Part shown: positions 7,617 through 16,470 of the stretch, piece by piece
How positions within the stretch are numbered: position 1 is the first letter of the stretch
How the letters are laid out: each line of letters starts with the position of its first letter
Source of the DNA: Streptomyces sp. CB02261
GTDB taxonomy: Bacteria; Actinomycetota; Actinomycetes; Streptomycetales; Streptomycetaceae
DNA length: 64,000 nt
Assembly (NCBI RefSeq): GCF_001905665.1
Contig: NZ_LIVX01000001.1
Span: 1,116,001-1,180,000, forward strand
Direction: 5' to 3'
Made by a program: the position numbers and the translations under genes
The notes under the pieces: model-generated
The model's input: the letters and a program-made list of their open reading frames with translations, nothing else
Told to the model about the DNA's origin: nothing
Database searches by the model: none

Positions 7617-9944
7617 TCACCTGACTTTCTGTTCGGTGCCGCTGACGAGCTGTTCCCCGTCCATGTAGGCGCCCCGCGCGTCGTCGAGGAGCTGGCGCCG
7701 CTCGGCCTCCGTCAGGCCGGCGGAGTTCGCGTAGTTCACCAGCGGGTTCATGGCGCTGCCGCGCCCTGCCTCCCGCACTTCCTCGATCGACGTCCGTGCC
7801 TCGTTGTCGTTCTTGTACTCGTTGTCCTTGAGGTAGCCGAGGGTGTCGGACGCGTACGAGGTGCTGACGGCCGAGCCGGCGCTCTCCATGATGATCGGTA
7901 CGACGGTGGCCGCCACGACGCCCGCGGCGGGGCCCAGGACCACGGCCGAACCCACGCCCACGACCGCGGCGACACCGCCGCTCACCGCGGACTTCCGCCA
8001 CTCGGCCTGCTGCTCCATCGCGAGGTTCTTCTTGTCCTCGTCGTCCTTGAAGTCCTCGCCGATCTGGGTGATGCGCGACTCGTCGAGAACGCCGTGGACG
8101 AGGGAGCCGTTCTTGGCGAACGCCATCGCGTCGTCCCGGTCCCCCTCCAGCGCCTTGATCCCACTCGCCTCGAAGACCTGCTGAGCCGCGGACAGGCTCT
8201 TGTACGCGCCCTCGTCCCCGGCGACGGCCTTCACGAAGTCCAGCGTGGACGTGAACCCGAAGTCGGTCCGCTTGCTTCCGTCGCTGCTGTTCCCGAAGAG
8301 CTCGTCCCGGTTGTACGCGTCGCCCGTGCCGCCGAAGTTCATCATCGAGTAGTTGATGTCATCGATGTAGGCGGCGCCCATCTTGCCCAGGCTGTCCATC
8401 AACGGCTTGTGCTGCTCGCGCAGTTCGGAGTTGGAGCCGTAGGACTCCATGACCTGCTTCATGATCTCGGCGGACTTCTCGTCGCGGTGCAGCTGCGGGT
8501 TGGGGTCGTCCCAGCCGTGGCCCGTGGTCGCCGCCTCCAGGGCGTGGCCGAGGGCGTCCGGCATGTACTCCGCGGTCTTCTTCCAGTCGTCCGGGTTGTG
8601 GCCCTCGACGTCGGGGAAGAACTCGTACTCCTTGTTCTGGAAGTACTTCAGGTAGCCGTCGTTCTGGTTCCCGTCCTTCTTCGGGTCCAGGTCGATCGAG
8701 CCCCCGACGCTGCCGTCCTTGTTGTAGGACGTCGGATCCTTCGAGAAGAACTCCTTCGACGCCTCCGGGCTGTGCCCCAGCGCCTCCAGCATCGAGACCA
8801 TCGGGTCGAAGCCGGAGCCGTTGACGCCCGACGGGTTGTACTGGTTCTTCAGCCAGCCGCCGCCCATCGGCTTGCTGTCGGCGAACATGTACGGGTCCTT
8901 GGCGTGGAGCTGGGTGACGTGCTCCGCGATCGGGACCAGGAACTTCTTGTCGTAGTCGCCGTAGCGCATGATGCCGCCGAGCAACTGGTAGCCGAACGCC
9001 GGGTTGTTGTCGTACTTCACGAGCGGGATCCGCTCCGTGCCCAGCTTGCGCATCTCCGTCGACCACTTGTCGGTCCACGCGTCGCCGCCCTGCGTGGCCG
9101 TCGCCAGGTTCATGCCCAGGTTCCGCTGGAGGTCCTGGACGTCGGCGAGGCGCTCCTTGTCGACCTTGGAGTAGTCGTACGTGTCCGTGGACAGCTGGCC
9201 GAAGAACTCCAGCGCGCCCTTCGGGCCCATGCCGTCGTAGAAGGTCCGGGAGAACTCCTTCGAGCCGCTGTTGTCCTTCAGCAGCTCGTTGAGGCGCATC
9301 AGCTCCTCGTGGGAGATGTCCCGGCCCCGCTTCGCCAGGTCGACGGCGCGCTGCGCCTCCTCGGCGTCGAGGCTGGTGTACTTCGGGGCACTGAAGTTGT
9401 GCTTGTCGCCGGTGATGTTGGCCTTGAGCGCGTTCGAGCAGGACACGTCGGCGTCGTCGCAGGTCTCGACGATCGCGTCGATCCGCCGCTGCATCGCCTC
9501 GATGTCGGCGCGCTCCTTGCGGACCATGTCCTGGAAGTCGGGGTCGTGGCGCATCCCCTGGTCCTTGGTCCGGGAGAGCGGCTCGACCGCCTCCACCGTG
9601 CCGTCGGGCTTCACCCGGAAGCCCTTCGCGGGGGCCTCCGTCTCGACGATCTTCTTGAGGTCGTCCTTCGCCCTCTTGAAGGCGTTGTAGCCGTCCTCAA
9701 GCACCTTGTGGATGCCGTCGGCCGCCTTGGCGGCGTCGTCGAACTCCTTCGCGGTCTTGTCCACGAACGGCTTGGTGACCTCGGCGTTCACCCCGCGCCA
9801 GTAGTCGTCCTTGGCCTTCGCCGCCATCGTCGTACGGGCGTCGTCGGCGAGCTTCTCCAGCTTGCCCTTCATCGCCGACCAGTCGTCGGCCGAGGCCTTC
9901 ATCCGGTCGAGCGGCGCCTGGTACACGTTGTCAAAGGTCAGCAC
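7617..9944 (-). CDS. Large WXG/LXG-associated protein (DUF6571-like), possible T7SS substrate
   Basis: A 775-residue protein without a Sec signal. Residues about 1-130 are helical (DRMKASADDWSAMKGKLEKLADDARTTM), as in WXG/LXG N-termini. The middle has GFDPMVSMLEALGHSPEASKEFF and SLDFVKAV-type repeats. I associate this, from memory, with actinobacterial DUF6571/TPR-like proteins. A glycine/alanine-rich hydrophobic segment (SGGVAAVVGVGSAVVLGPAAGVVAATVV) lies near residue 680 and could enter a membrane. GTG at 9944 follows GGGGGA, while the open frame upstream is noise. It lies 14 bases downstream of the WXG-like gene. A toxin activity is possible given the large substrate-like form, but no catalytic motif is recognisable. 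Confidence 0.82.
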   Translation of the reverse strand: MLTFDNVYQAPLDRMKASADDWSAMKGKLEKLADDARTTMAAKAKDDYWRGVNAEVTKPFVDKTAKEFDDAAKAADGIHKVLEDGYNAFKRAKDDLKKIVETEAPAKGFRVKPDGTVEAVEPLSRTKDQGMRHDPDFQDMVRKERADIEAMQRRIDAIVETCDDADVSCSNALKANITGDKHNFSAPKYTSLDAEEAQRAVDLAKRGRDISHEELMRLNELLKDNSGSKEFSRTFYDGMGPKGALEFFGQLSTDTYDYSKVDKERLADVQDLQRNLGMNLATATQGGDAWTDKWSTEMRKLGTERIPLVKYDNNPAFGYQLLGGIMRYGDYDKKFLVPIAEHVTQLHAKDPYMFADSKPMGGGWLKNQYNPSGVNGSGFDPMVSMLEALGHSPEASKEFFSKDPTSYNKDGSVGGSIDLDPKKDGNQNDGYLKYFQNKEYEFFPDVEGHNPDDWKKTAEYMPDALGHALEAATTGHGWDDPNPQLHRDEKSAEIMKQVMESYGSNSELREQHKPLMDSLGKMGAAYIDDINYSMMNFGGTGDAYNRDELFGNSSDGSKRTDFGFTSTLDFVKAVAGDEGAYKSLSAAQQVFEASGIKALEGDRDDAMAFAKNGSLVHGVLDESRITQIGEDFKDDEDKKNLAMEQQAEWRKSAVSGGVAAVVGVGSAVVLGPAAGVVAATVVPIIMESAGSAVSTSYASDTLGYLKDNEYKNDNEARTSIEEVREAGRGSAMNPLVNYANSAGLTEAERRQLLDDARGAYMDGEQLVSGTEQKVR

Positions 9945-9958
9945 AGCAGGTCCCCCGC

Positions 9959-10399
9959 CTACTTGAGGTACTCGTTGATCTTGGAGGCCGAGAAGGCCGC
10001 CTTGATGTCCGCCTCTTCCTTGGCGTGCGAGGCCGCGCTGTAGTCGAGGTGGTTGGAGATGTTGGCGCAGGCGTCGAGCAGCGTGTTCAGCTGCGAGCTC
10101 CACGTCTCCTGCACGGTCGACATCGCGGAACCGGTGAGGAAGCCGTGGCTGGACATGCCCGACGCCGCTTCCGTGGTGCTCGTCCGCGCGTGGTTCCCGT
10201 CCTTGACCAGCCGGCCGTGCAGCGCGTAGGCGGCGCTGCCGATGGCTCCGAGCTTGTCCTGGTCGACGCTGAGGTCGGCGTTCCCGCCGCCCCCGCCGCC
10301 GGGCTCGGGAGCGAGCTGGTTGAGCCTCATGCTCACGGCGTCCGCGGACCCGGACCCGGACGCGGACCGGGCCGAGGCCCACTCCTGATCGAACGACAT
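9959..10399 (-). CDS. WXG100/ESX-like small secreted-type protein
   Basis: 146 residues. An N-terminal region with a short polyglycine segment is followed by a helical hairpin. The helices are LGAIGSAAYALHGRL and VQETWSSQLNTLLDACANISNHLDYSA, with the Trp-x-x turn typical of ESX proteins. It has no signal peptide. It is the first gene of the operon with the 775-residue protein and the lipoprotein, so it is a likely secretion partner or chaperone of the large protein. The start is strong: GGGGGAGAG lies 3-11 bases before the ATG. Confidence 0.8.
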   Translation of the reverse strand: MSFDQEWASARSASGSGSADAVSMRLNQLAPEPGGGGGGNADLSVDQDKLGAIGSAAYALHGRLVKDGNHARTSTTEAASGMSSHGFLTGSAMSTVQETWSSQLNTLLDACANISNHLDYSAASHAKEEADIKAAFSASKINEYLK

Positions 10400-10710
10400 G
10401 CTCTCCCCCGTGACGGTGATGGTTCCGGCTTCGCCTCAGCAAGTTCCGTGCCCACGGAAACATGGCGATGGTAGCCCCAAGGGCAGGCGTGCGAGCCACG
10501 CCTACGGGGAATCGTCATCACCTTCCGGATCTTCACGCCCGCCGCACCCCGACTTCACCTTCGCAACCCGGACAGCCCGGACTTTCCCGGACTCCCGCAC
10601 GGCGGCAGCCGTCCCCGCGCCCCTCCCGGGGACGGCCTCCGGGCCGTCCCTCGGTAGGCTCGGCCCGCCCCCGTCACCACGGGGCGCACGGACGACGGGG
10701 GACAGGACCG
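10400..10710. other. Divergent promoter region between the WXG-like operon and the kinase operon
   Basis: 311 bases with no supported gene. It must contain promoters for two diverging operons. I could not assign convincing -35/-10 boxes or operators; the kinase-side ribosome site GGGGGACAGG precedes 10711. Confidence 0.6.
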
Positions 10711-11727
10711 GTGGAACAGGCGCGCGCACGACAGGAGTCCGGACCTCCCGCGCAGGAAGCCCCGCGGCCCCGACAGGAGTCCGGTCGTCCCCCTCAGGAA
10801 CCCCCGCTTCCCCGACACGAGTCCGGACGCTCCCCTCAGGAACCCCCGCGTCCCCGGCAGGAGTCCGCGCGGCGGATCGGCCCGTTCCGGTTGATCACCC
10901 GGCTCGACCCGCCCCAAGCCGTCACGCCCTGCCGCCGGTTCGTGGCCCGCACCGAGGACGGCGCGCAGACCGTGCTGCTCAGCGCCCCGCTGCCGGGCAC
11001 CGACCCCGCCCGGTTCGCCGCCGAGGCCGAGGCCGCCCGGTACCTCCTCGGCCCGTGGATCGCCCCGGTGACGGGCGTGGCCGGCCCGGGCGAGCCGCCC
11101 TGGTGCGCCACCCCGTACCTCCCGGCCCTCCCCCTGCCCGTGGCCCTCGCCGTCCACAGCGGTCCGCTGCCCGAGGCGACCGTCCGGGCCGTCGGCGTCA
11201 CCCTCGCCGAGGCGCTGTCCGCCGCGCACGGCCAGGGCCTCACGCACGCCGGCGTCTCCCCGGCCGCCGTCCTGCTCACCGCCGACGGACCCCGGCTGAC
11301 CTGCTACGGCGCGGTACGGGCCGCCTCGGCCGACGGCGAGCCGCGCACCGGCCTGCCCGGCCTCGACCCGGGGGCGCTCGCCCCCGAGCAGGCCGCCGGG
11401 GGCCGCCCCCGACCGCCGGGTGACGTCTTCGGGCTCGGTGCCGTCCTCGCGTACGCCGCCACCGGTCACACCGTCCCCGAGCGGGACGAGATCCCGCCCG
11501 CCCTGCGGCCGGCGATCGCCGCCTGTCTGGCCCGCGACCCGGCCGACCGGCCCACGGCGGCCGCCCTGATGACCGCGCTGGCGCCGGCGACCGGGCACGA
11601 GACGGTGCTGACCTCGGCCGGCTCCCTGCTCGCCCCCGGCTGGCTGCCGGGCCGGGTGGTCGCCGCGCTCGCCCGCCAGTCCTCGGAACTCCTCGCCGCC
11701 GAACTCCCGGCACCTGCGGCGGCCTGA
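10711..11727 (+). CDS. Serine/threonine pseudokinase with 14-residue N-terminal repeats
   Basis: 338 residues. Residues 7-53 are three and a third copies of a 14-residue Gln/Glu/Pro/Arg repeat of the form RQESGxPxQExPxP. Residues about 55-290 follow the fold of a bacterial Hanks-type kinase (IGPFRLITRL, ALSAAHGQGLTHAGVSPAAVLLTADGPRL, GDVFGLGAVLAYAATGH, CLARDPADRPT). All key residues are lost: there is no glycine loop, no VAIK Lys, HRD is THAG, and DFG is CYG. There is no transmembrane segment, so it is cytoplasmic. The start is GTG with GGGGGA upstream. It is the first gene of a three-gene operon with two active-looking kinases, 50 bases before the next, so it may regulate or scaffold them. 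Confidence 0.85.
   Translation: MEQARARQESGPPAQEAPRPRQESGRPPQEPPLPRHESGRSPQEPPRPRQESARRIGPFRLITRLDPPQAVTPCRRFVARTEDGAQTVLLSAPLPGTDPARFAAEAEAARYLLGPWIAPVTGVAGPGEPPWCATPYLPALPLPVALAVHSGPLPEATVRAVGVTLAEALSAAHGQGLTHAGVSPAAVLLTADGPRLTCYGAVRAASADGEPRTGLPGLDPGALAPEQAAGGRPRPPGDVFGLGAVLAYAATGHTVPERDEIPPALRPAIAACLARDPADRPTAAALMTALAPATGHETVLTSAGSLLAPGWLPGRVVAALARQSSELLAAELPAPAAA
10729..10869 (+). repeat. 42-bp tandem repeat in the pseudokinase gene
   Basis: Three full 42-bp units plus a 15-bp remnant encode RQESG-type 14-mers. The copies differ mainly at third positions and a few residues, so they are old or under protein-level selection. Confidence 0.85.
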
Positions 11728-11777
11728 GAAGCCCCGCGCCCGCACCCCCTCCCCCCTGATCTGACGGACCTGACCTC

Positions 11778-13964
11778 ATGCTGTCGCCCCTGACCCACGA
11801 CGACCCCGCCACCGTCGCCTCGTACCGTCTCCTCGCCCGCCTCGGTTCCGGCGGCATGGGCACGGTGTATCTGGCGCGCACCCCCGGCGGCCGTACCGTC
11901 GCCCTGAAGACCGTGCACGCGCGGCTCGCCACCGACCCGGCGTTCCGGGCCCGTTTCCGGCTGGAGACCGACGCCGCGCGGATCATCGGCGCACGCCACG
12001 GCGCGGCCGTCGTCGACGCCGACCCACTGGCCGAGACGCCGTGGCTGGCCACCGAGTACGTCCTCGGCCCGCCGCTCGACGACGCCGTCGCCCTCGGCGG
12101 CCCGCTCCCCGAACCCACCGTCCGCGCGCTCGGCGCCGCGCTCGCCGGGGCCCTCGCCCAGCTGCACTCCTCGGACGTGGTGCACCGCGACCTCAAGCCG
12201 TCGAACGTCCTCGTCACCGCGTACGGCCCGAAGATCATCGACTTCGGCATCGCCCGCGCGGCCGGCGACGAGCACCTGACCCGTACGGGAGCGGCGGCGG
12301 GCACGCCCGCCTTCATGTCGCCGGAACAGGCGAGCGGCCAGGAACACCCGCCCGCGGGCGACGTGTTCGCCCTGGCCGGTGTCCTCGTCTTCGCCGCCAC
12401 GGGCCGCGGCCCCTTCGGTACGGGCTCCCCCGCCGACCTCCTCTACCGCGTCCGCTACGCGGAGCCGGACCTCACCGGCGTACCGGAGGCACTGCTGCCG
12501 CTGCTGACGGCCTGCCTCGCCAAGGACCCGGCCGCCCGCCCCACCACCGCCACCCTGACCGACCACCTCCACGACGGCCACGGCGAGTTCGCGGACCACC
12601 TCCCGCCCCTCCTCCTCACCGACATCGCCCGCCGCGCGACGGACGTCTGGCTCCACTCCCCCCACCGCCTCCCGGCCCCGGCGGGCGCGTCCCTCGCGGA
12701 GACCACCCCGGACACACCGCTGTCCCGCCGCCGGGCCCTCACCCTGGGCGGAGGGTCACTCCTCGGCGTCGCGGGGGCGGGGGCGGGGGTGTGGGCGTGG
12801 CTCGCCTCCCGCACCACCCCCGAGGGCGGCGGCGGCTCGCCCGTGTCCGCCGGTCCCACCGCCATCCCGGCCCCGACCACCACCGACGGCGCGCCCGCAG
12901 CGCTGTGGCAGGGCGAGACCCTCGACCGCGAGCAGCGGACCACCCCGCTGCTCGCCGGTGCCGACGTCGTGGGCTTCGCCGAGACCGTCTCGTTCCGCGC
13001 CGTCGACACGAAGACCGGCGGCGAACTCTGGTCCGAGTCCGCGGTCATGGAACCCCACCAGATCACCACCGACGGCACGAACTACTACCTGTCCGACGGC
13101 CCGTTCGAGGGTCCGGGCGCCCTCAAGATCCGTACGCTGGCGCCGCGCACCGGGAAGGAGGCCGCCCGGACCATCGAGCTGAAGGGCATCGACGGGACGA
13201 CCACGGAGATGCTCACCGCGGCCGGCGGGCTCCTCTTCACCGCCTCGCGCCTGGGCAAGAGGGAGCTCGACCCGGACCTGGACGACATCGGCTGGCACCT
13301 GCTGACCGTCGACCTGCGGACGGGCAAGGAGGCGTGGCGGCAGCCATACGAGTGGGACGGCGTCCGGCCGTGGCTCGCCCAGGTCGTCGGGGACCGGCTC
13401 ATCCTGGGCAAGAACAGCGGCGACCTGGACACCTTCCTGCTCCAGGCCAGGGACGTGCGTACGGGGCGGCAGCTGTGGAAGCGGCGGCTGCCGCTGGAGA
13501 AGTCCGCCGGGTTCATCCCCGGGCACCTCACCATCGACGACCGGCACGTCTACACGGGCGGCGACCGCCTCCGGGCGGTCAGCCTGACGGACGGAGCGGT
13601 CGCCTGGGAGTACGGGAGCGGTAAGGACCCCTACGCCTACGGAGTACCCGCCGTCTCCGGGGACCTCGTCTACACGAACGTGAGCGGCCGGGGGCTCGTG
13701 GCCGTCGCCGCCACCGCCGGCATCGAGCGCTGGGCCGAGACGGCCGGCACACGTCCCCTGGCGCCGCTCGCCCTGGTCAAGCCGGTGATCGGCACGAAGT
13801 ACGCGTACGCGCCCGTACGCGGCGGTCTGAGCGCGGTCGACCTGTCGACCCGCCGCTCGGCCTGGGTCTTCCAGACGGACGCGACGCGGTACGTCGTCGA
13901 CAGGGAGCGCGCCCGCGTCATCGGAGCCGGCGAGTCGTCCGTCGTGGCCATCCCCTTCGTCTGA
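11778..13964 (+). CDS. Transmembrane Ser/Thr kinase with extracytoplasmic PQQ-like beta-propeller
   Basis: 728 residues. The kinase domain (about 15-280) has LGSGGMGTVYLAR, VALK, VHRDLKPSNVLV, IIDFGIAR and GTPAFMSPEQ, all intact. After a linker comes SRRRAL (316-321), then a Gly/Ala-rich hydrophobic segment (about 322-343). A C-terminal domain of about 380 residues has WxxG/VDxxTG(K/R)xxW repeats (LLTVDLRTGKEAWRQ, ARDVRTGRQLWKRR), typical of PQQ-binding-type propellers. The kinase is cytoplasmic and the propeller is exported, probably a sensor. The SRRRAL-hydrophobic pattern resembles a twin-arginine signal placed internally. The gene is second in the kinase operon, 50 bases after the pseudokinase and 46 before the next kinase. 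Confidence 0.9.
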   Translation: MLSPLTHDDPATVASYRLLARLGSGGMGTVYLARTPGGRTVALKTVHARLATDPAFRARFRLETDAARIIGARHGAAVVDADPLAETPWLATEYVLGPPLDDAVALGGPLPEPTVRALGAALAGALAQLHSSDVVHRDLKPSNVLVTAYGPKIIDFGIARAAGDEHLTRTGAAAGTPAFMSPEQASGQEHPPAGDVFALAGVLVFAATGRGPFGTGSPADLLYRVRYAEPDLTGVPEALLPLLTACLAKDPAARPTTATLTDHLHDGHGEFADHLPPLLLTDIARRATDVWLHSPHRLPAPAGASLAETTPDTPLSRRRALTLGGGSLLGVAGAGAGVWAWLASRTTPEGGGGSPVSAGPTAIPAPTTTDGAPAALWQGETLDREQRTTPLLAGADVVGFAETVSFRAVDTKTGGELWSESAVMEPHQITTDGTNYYLSDGPFEGPGALKIRTLAPRTGKEAARTIELKGIDGTTTEMLTAAGGLLFTASRLGKRELDPDLDDIGWHLLTVDLRTGKEAWRQPYEWDGVRPWLAQVVGDRLILGKNSGDLDTFLLQARDVRTGRQLWKRRLPLEKSAGFIPGHLTIDDRHVYTGGDRLRAVSLTDGAVAWEYGSGKDPYAYGVPAVSGDLVYTNVSGRGLVAVAATAGIERWAETAGTRPLAPLALVKPVIGTKYAYAPVRGGLSAVDLSTRRSAWVFQTDATRYVVDRERARVIGAGESSVVAIPFV

Positions 13965-14010
13965 GCACCCCTCTCGCCCCTCACCTCCACCGAACCGGAA
14001 AGCACCCCTC

Positions 14011-16113
14011 GTGACCACGCAGCCCCTCGCCACCGGCGACCCGCTCAGGCTCGGCCCGTACCGTCTCCTCGGCGTCCTCGGCGAGGGCGGCATGGGCAAG
14101 GTGTACGTCGGCAGGGACGCCCAGGGAGCCCCTGCCGCCGTCAAGGTCCTCCGTCCCGAGCTCGCCCACGATCAGCACCTCGCACAGCGCTTCGTGCGCG
14201 AGGCCGACATGGCTCGCGCCGTCACGAGCCGTGGCGTGGCCCGCGTCCTCGCCGCGCAGACCGAAGGCGGACGGCCGTGGATCGCCGCCGAGTTCCTCGC
14301 CGGTCCGACGCTCGACGAGGCGGTCCGCGCGTACGGGCCGATGGACGTGCCGACCGTCCGCGCCCTCGCCGCCCAGCTCGCCCGCACGCTGCACGACATC
14401 CACGCGGCTGGGCTCGTCCACCGTGACCTCAAGCCCGCGAACATCGTGCTCACCTCCACCGGCCCGCGGATCATCGACTTCGGCATCGCCCGGCCCGAGC
14501 ACGGGCTCACCCTGACGACGACGGGCCAGATCCCGGTCACCCCGGGTTACGGGGCACCCGAGCAGGTCCTCGGGCAGCGCGTCGGCCCGGCTTCCGACGT
14601 CTTCTCCCTCGGCGCGGTCCTCGCGTACGCGGCGAGCGGCCGGCGCACCTTCGACGCGGCCCATGTGGCGGCGGTGCAGTACGAGGTCGTCCACGGCGCC
14701 CCGGACCTGAGCCTGGTGCCGCCTGAGCTCCAGGAACTGATCGGCCCGTGCCTGGCGAAGGACCCGGGCCACCGCCCGGCGCCGCCGCAGGTGGCGCAGG
14801 CGTTCGCCCCGCCGAAGGGCGCCGACCGGGCCTGGCGCAAGGGCCCGCTGGCCGACGACATCAAGCGGCGCGAGACCGCGACGAAGCGCCTGGCGGCCCC
14901 CGAGGAGACCGCCGTACCCGACGGAAAGCCGACCCGGCGCCGCTTCCTCACCGCCGCGGCCGTGGGCGTGGCGGTCCTGGGCGCCGGAGGCGGGGCGGGC
15001 GCCTGGTGGCTGAACCGCGGTGAGGCGAAGTCACCGACCGCCGACGTGCCGCCCGCCGTGCCGACCCCCGAGGCGGCGTTCATCTCGATCATCGACAACC
15101 CGTACGGCGAGACCCCCACGCCCCTGTGGGGGCCTCAGGACGTCACGGCGGCAGGCGGACAACTCCCCCTGCCGGTGAGAGACGTGGTGGTCGTGCAGGC
15201 GAGGACGGGCGGCCTGCTCGCGCTCTCCGTCAAGGACGGCAAGGAGCGGTGGCGGGCGAAGGAGATCGACGCCGACGCCGGTTACGTCTCCGTCGCCGAC
15301 CGGCTCGTCGTGGGCGTCGACAGGAACGGCGTCGCGCATGCCTTCGTCGCCTCCACCGGAAAACCCGTCTGGCAGACCCAGAACGACGTCGACGACCTCC
15401 TCGCCGCCGACGACACCCACGTCTACCTGGTGTCGAAGGACAACGAGCTCCGCGCGATCAACGCCTGGACCCTCGCCACCACCTGGACGCGCCCGATGAC
15501 GTCCCCCCGCTCCCACAACGGCCCCGCGAAGGCCGCCGTGGGCAGGAAGCGGCTCGTGATCCACGGCAGGGACGGCTACGTCGCCGCGCTCTACACCGAG
15601 ACGGGCGAGACGGACTGGGAGGTCAAGAACCAGAGCACCGACGGCCGGCCCCCGGTGCTCGGCGACAACATCGCCTACCTCGTCGGCCCCACGCTCATGG
15701 CCCGCCGACTCGACCGCGGCGACTTCCTCTGGGAGGAAGAGCCCCTCACTGACACATACGGCTGGGGCACCCCGGCCGCGGACGGCGACTACGTCATGGC
15801 CAGCCGCGGCTACAGCGTCTACCGCTACAGCACCATGCTGAACATCCGCCACCCCGTCTCGGACTGGTACGACGCCCTGGACGGCCTGGGCGCGGGCACC
15901 GGCACCCTCAACCCCCCAGTCGTGGCGGGCTCGACGGTCTGGTTCCACTCGCCCGACAACAGCGTGGTCCAGGTCCTCCACAAGACCACCCACGAGAAGC
16001 TCTTCGTCGCGAAGATGCAACGCGAGGGCGCCTATCAGCTGGCGAGCGACGGCAACCGCGTCTTCATCGCCCGCGGCGGCCGGATCTACGCCATGCCGGT
16101 CTACGGCCGGTGA
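14011..16113 (+). CDS. Transmembrane Ser/Thr kinase with extracytoplasmic PQQ-like beta-propeller
   Basis: 700 residues and a paralogue of the preceding kinase. The kinase domain (about 10-275) has LGEGGMGKVYVGR, AAVKVL, VHRDLKPANIVL, IIDFGIAR and GYGAPEQVLG, all intact. Residues 308-313 read TRRRFL, a near-ideal twin-arginine motif, followed by the hydrophobic segment TAAAVGVAVLGAGGGAGAWWL. The C-terminal about 360 residues carry propeller repeats (LLALSVKDGKERWRA, VASTGKPVWQTQ, YTETGETDWEV). It is the last gene of the kinase operon and ends near the convergent frameshifted gene and mycosin. The ligand sensed by the propeller is unknown. Confidence 0.9.
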   Translation: MTTQPLATGDPLRLGPYRLLGVLGEGGMGKVYVGRDAQGAPAAVKVLRPELAHDQHLAQRFVREADMARAVTSRGVARVLAAQTEGGRPWIAAEFLAGPTLDEAVRAYGPMDVPTVRALAAQLARTLHDIHAAGLVHRDLKPANIVLTSTGPRIIDFGIARPEHGLTLTTTGQIPVTPGYGAPEQVLGQRVGPASDVFSLGAVLAYAASGRRTFDAAHVAAVQYEVVHGAPDLSLVPPELQELIGPCLAKDPGHRPAPPQVAQAFAPPKGADRAWRKGPLADDIKRRETATKRLAAPEETAVPDGKPTRRRFLTAAAVGVAVLGAGGGAGAWWLNRGEAKSPTADVPPAVPTPEAAFISIIDNPYGETPTPLWGPQDVTAAGGQLPLPVRDVVVVQARTGGLLALSVKDGKERWRAKEIDADAGYVSVADRLVVGVDRNGVAHAFVASTGKPVWQTQNDVDDLLAADDTHVYLVSKDNELRAINAWTLATTWTRPMTSPRSHNGPAKAAVGRKRLVIHGRDGYVAALYTETGETDWEVKNQSTDGRPPVLGDNIAYLVGPTLMARRLDRGDFLWEEEPLTDTYGWGTPAADGDYVMASRGYSVYRYSTMLNIRHPVSDWYDALDGLGAGTGTLNPPVVAGSTVWFHSPDNSVVQVLHKTTHEKLFVAKMQREGAYQLASDGNRVFIARGGRIYAMPVYGR

Positions 16114-16142
16114 TCAGGCGAGTGAGCGGGCGTTGCCCCCGC

Positions 16143-16470
16143 TCACGGCCGCACCGCGGTCGGCACTCCCTCGACCAGCCGCGTGTCGGTACACCCCAAC
16201 TCGGTGGCGACATGGCCGGCCGCCGCGTTGGCGAGGGCCGCCGACCGGGCCTGGCACGCGATGGGCGGCATGCCGTCCCACCGAGGCGGCCGCGAGGGAG
16301 TCGTAGCCCGTGGCGGAGAAGTTGTTCTTGTCCGTGCCGACGAGCCCGCGCAGCGCACGAGATGCCACGTCGGCGGCGTTGTTCGCCCGGTCCATCGCGG
16401 CCTTGATCGCCGACCGGCAGCGGGGCTCGGATTCAGCCCCGTCGTGAACGGAGTACGGGTACGGCGACAC
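16143..16470 (-). pseudogene. Frameshifted small gene downstream of the mycosin
   Basis: Two minus-strand frames read as one protein once a shift near 16275-16285 is allowed. The first half is CRSAIKAAMDRANNAADVAS, continuing into a segment KNNFSATGYDSLAA. The second half is WDGMPPIACQARSAALANAA, continuing to a stop at 16143. The segment KNNFSATGYDSL resembles KHNFSAPKYTSL in the 775-residue protein at 7617-9944. A possible GTG at 16470 overlaps the mycosin end by 38 bases. This is either a genuine frameshift mutation or a sequencing error; if intact it would be a fourth gene of the mycosin operon. The function is unknown. Confidence 0.45.
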
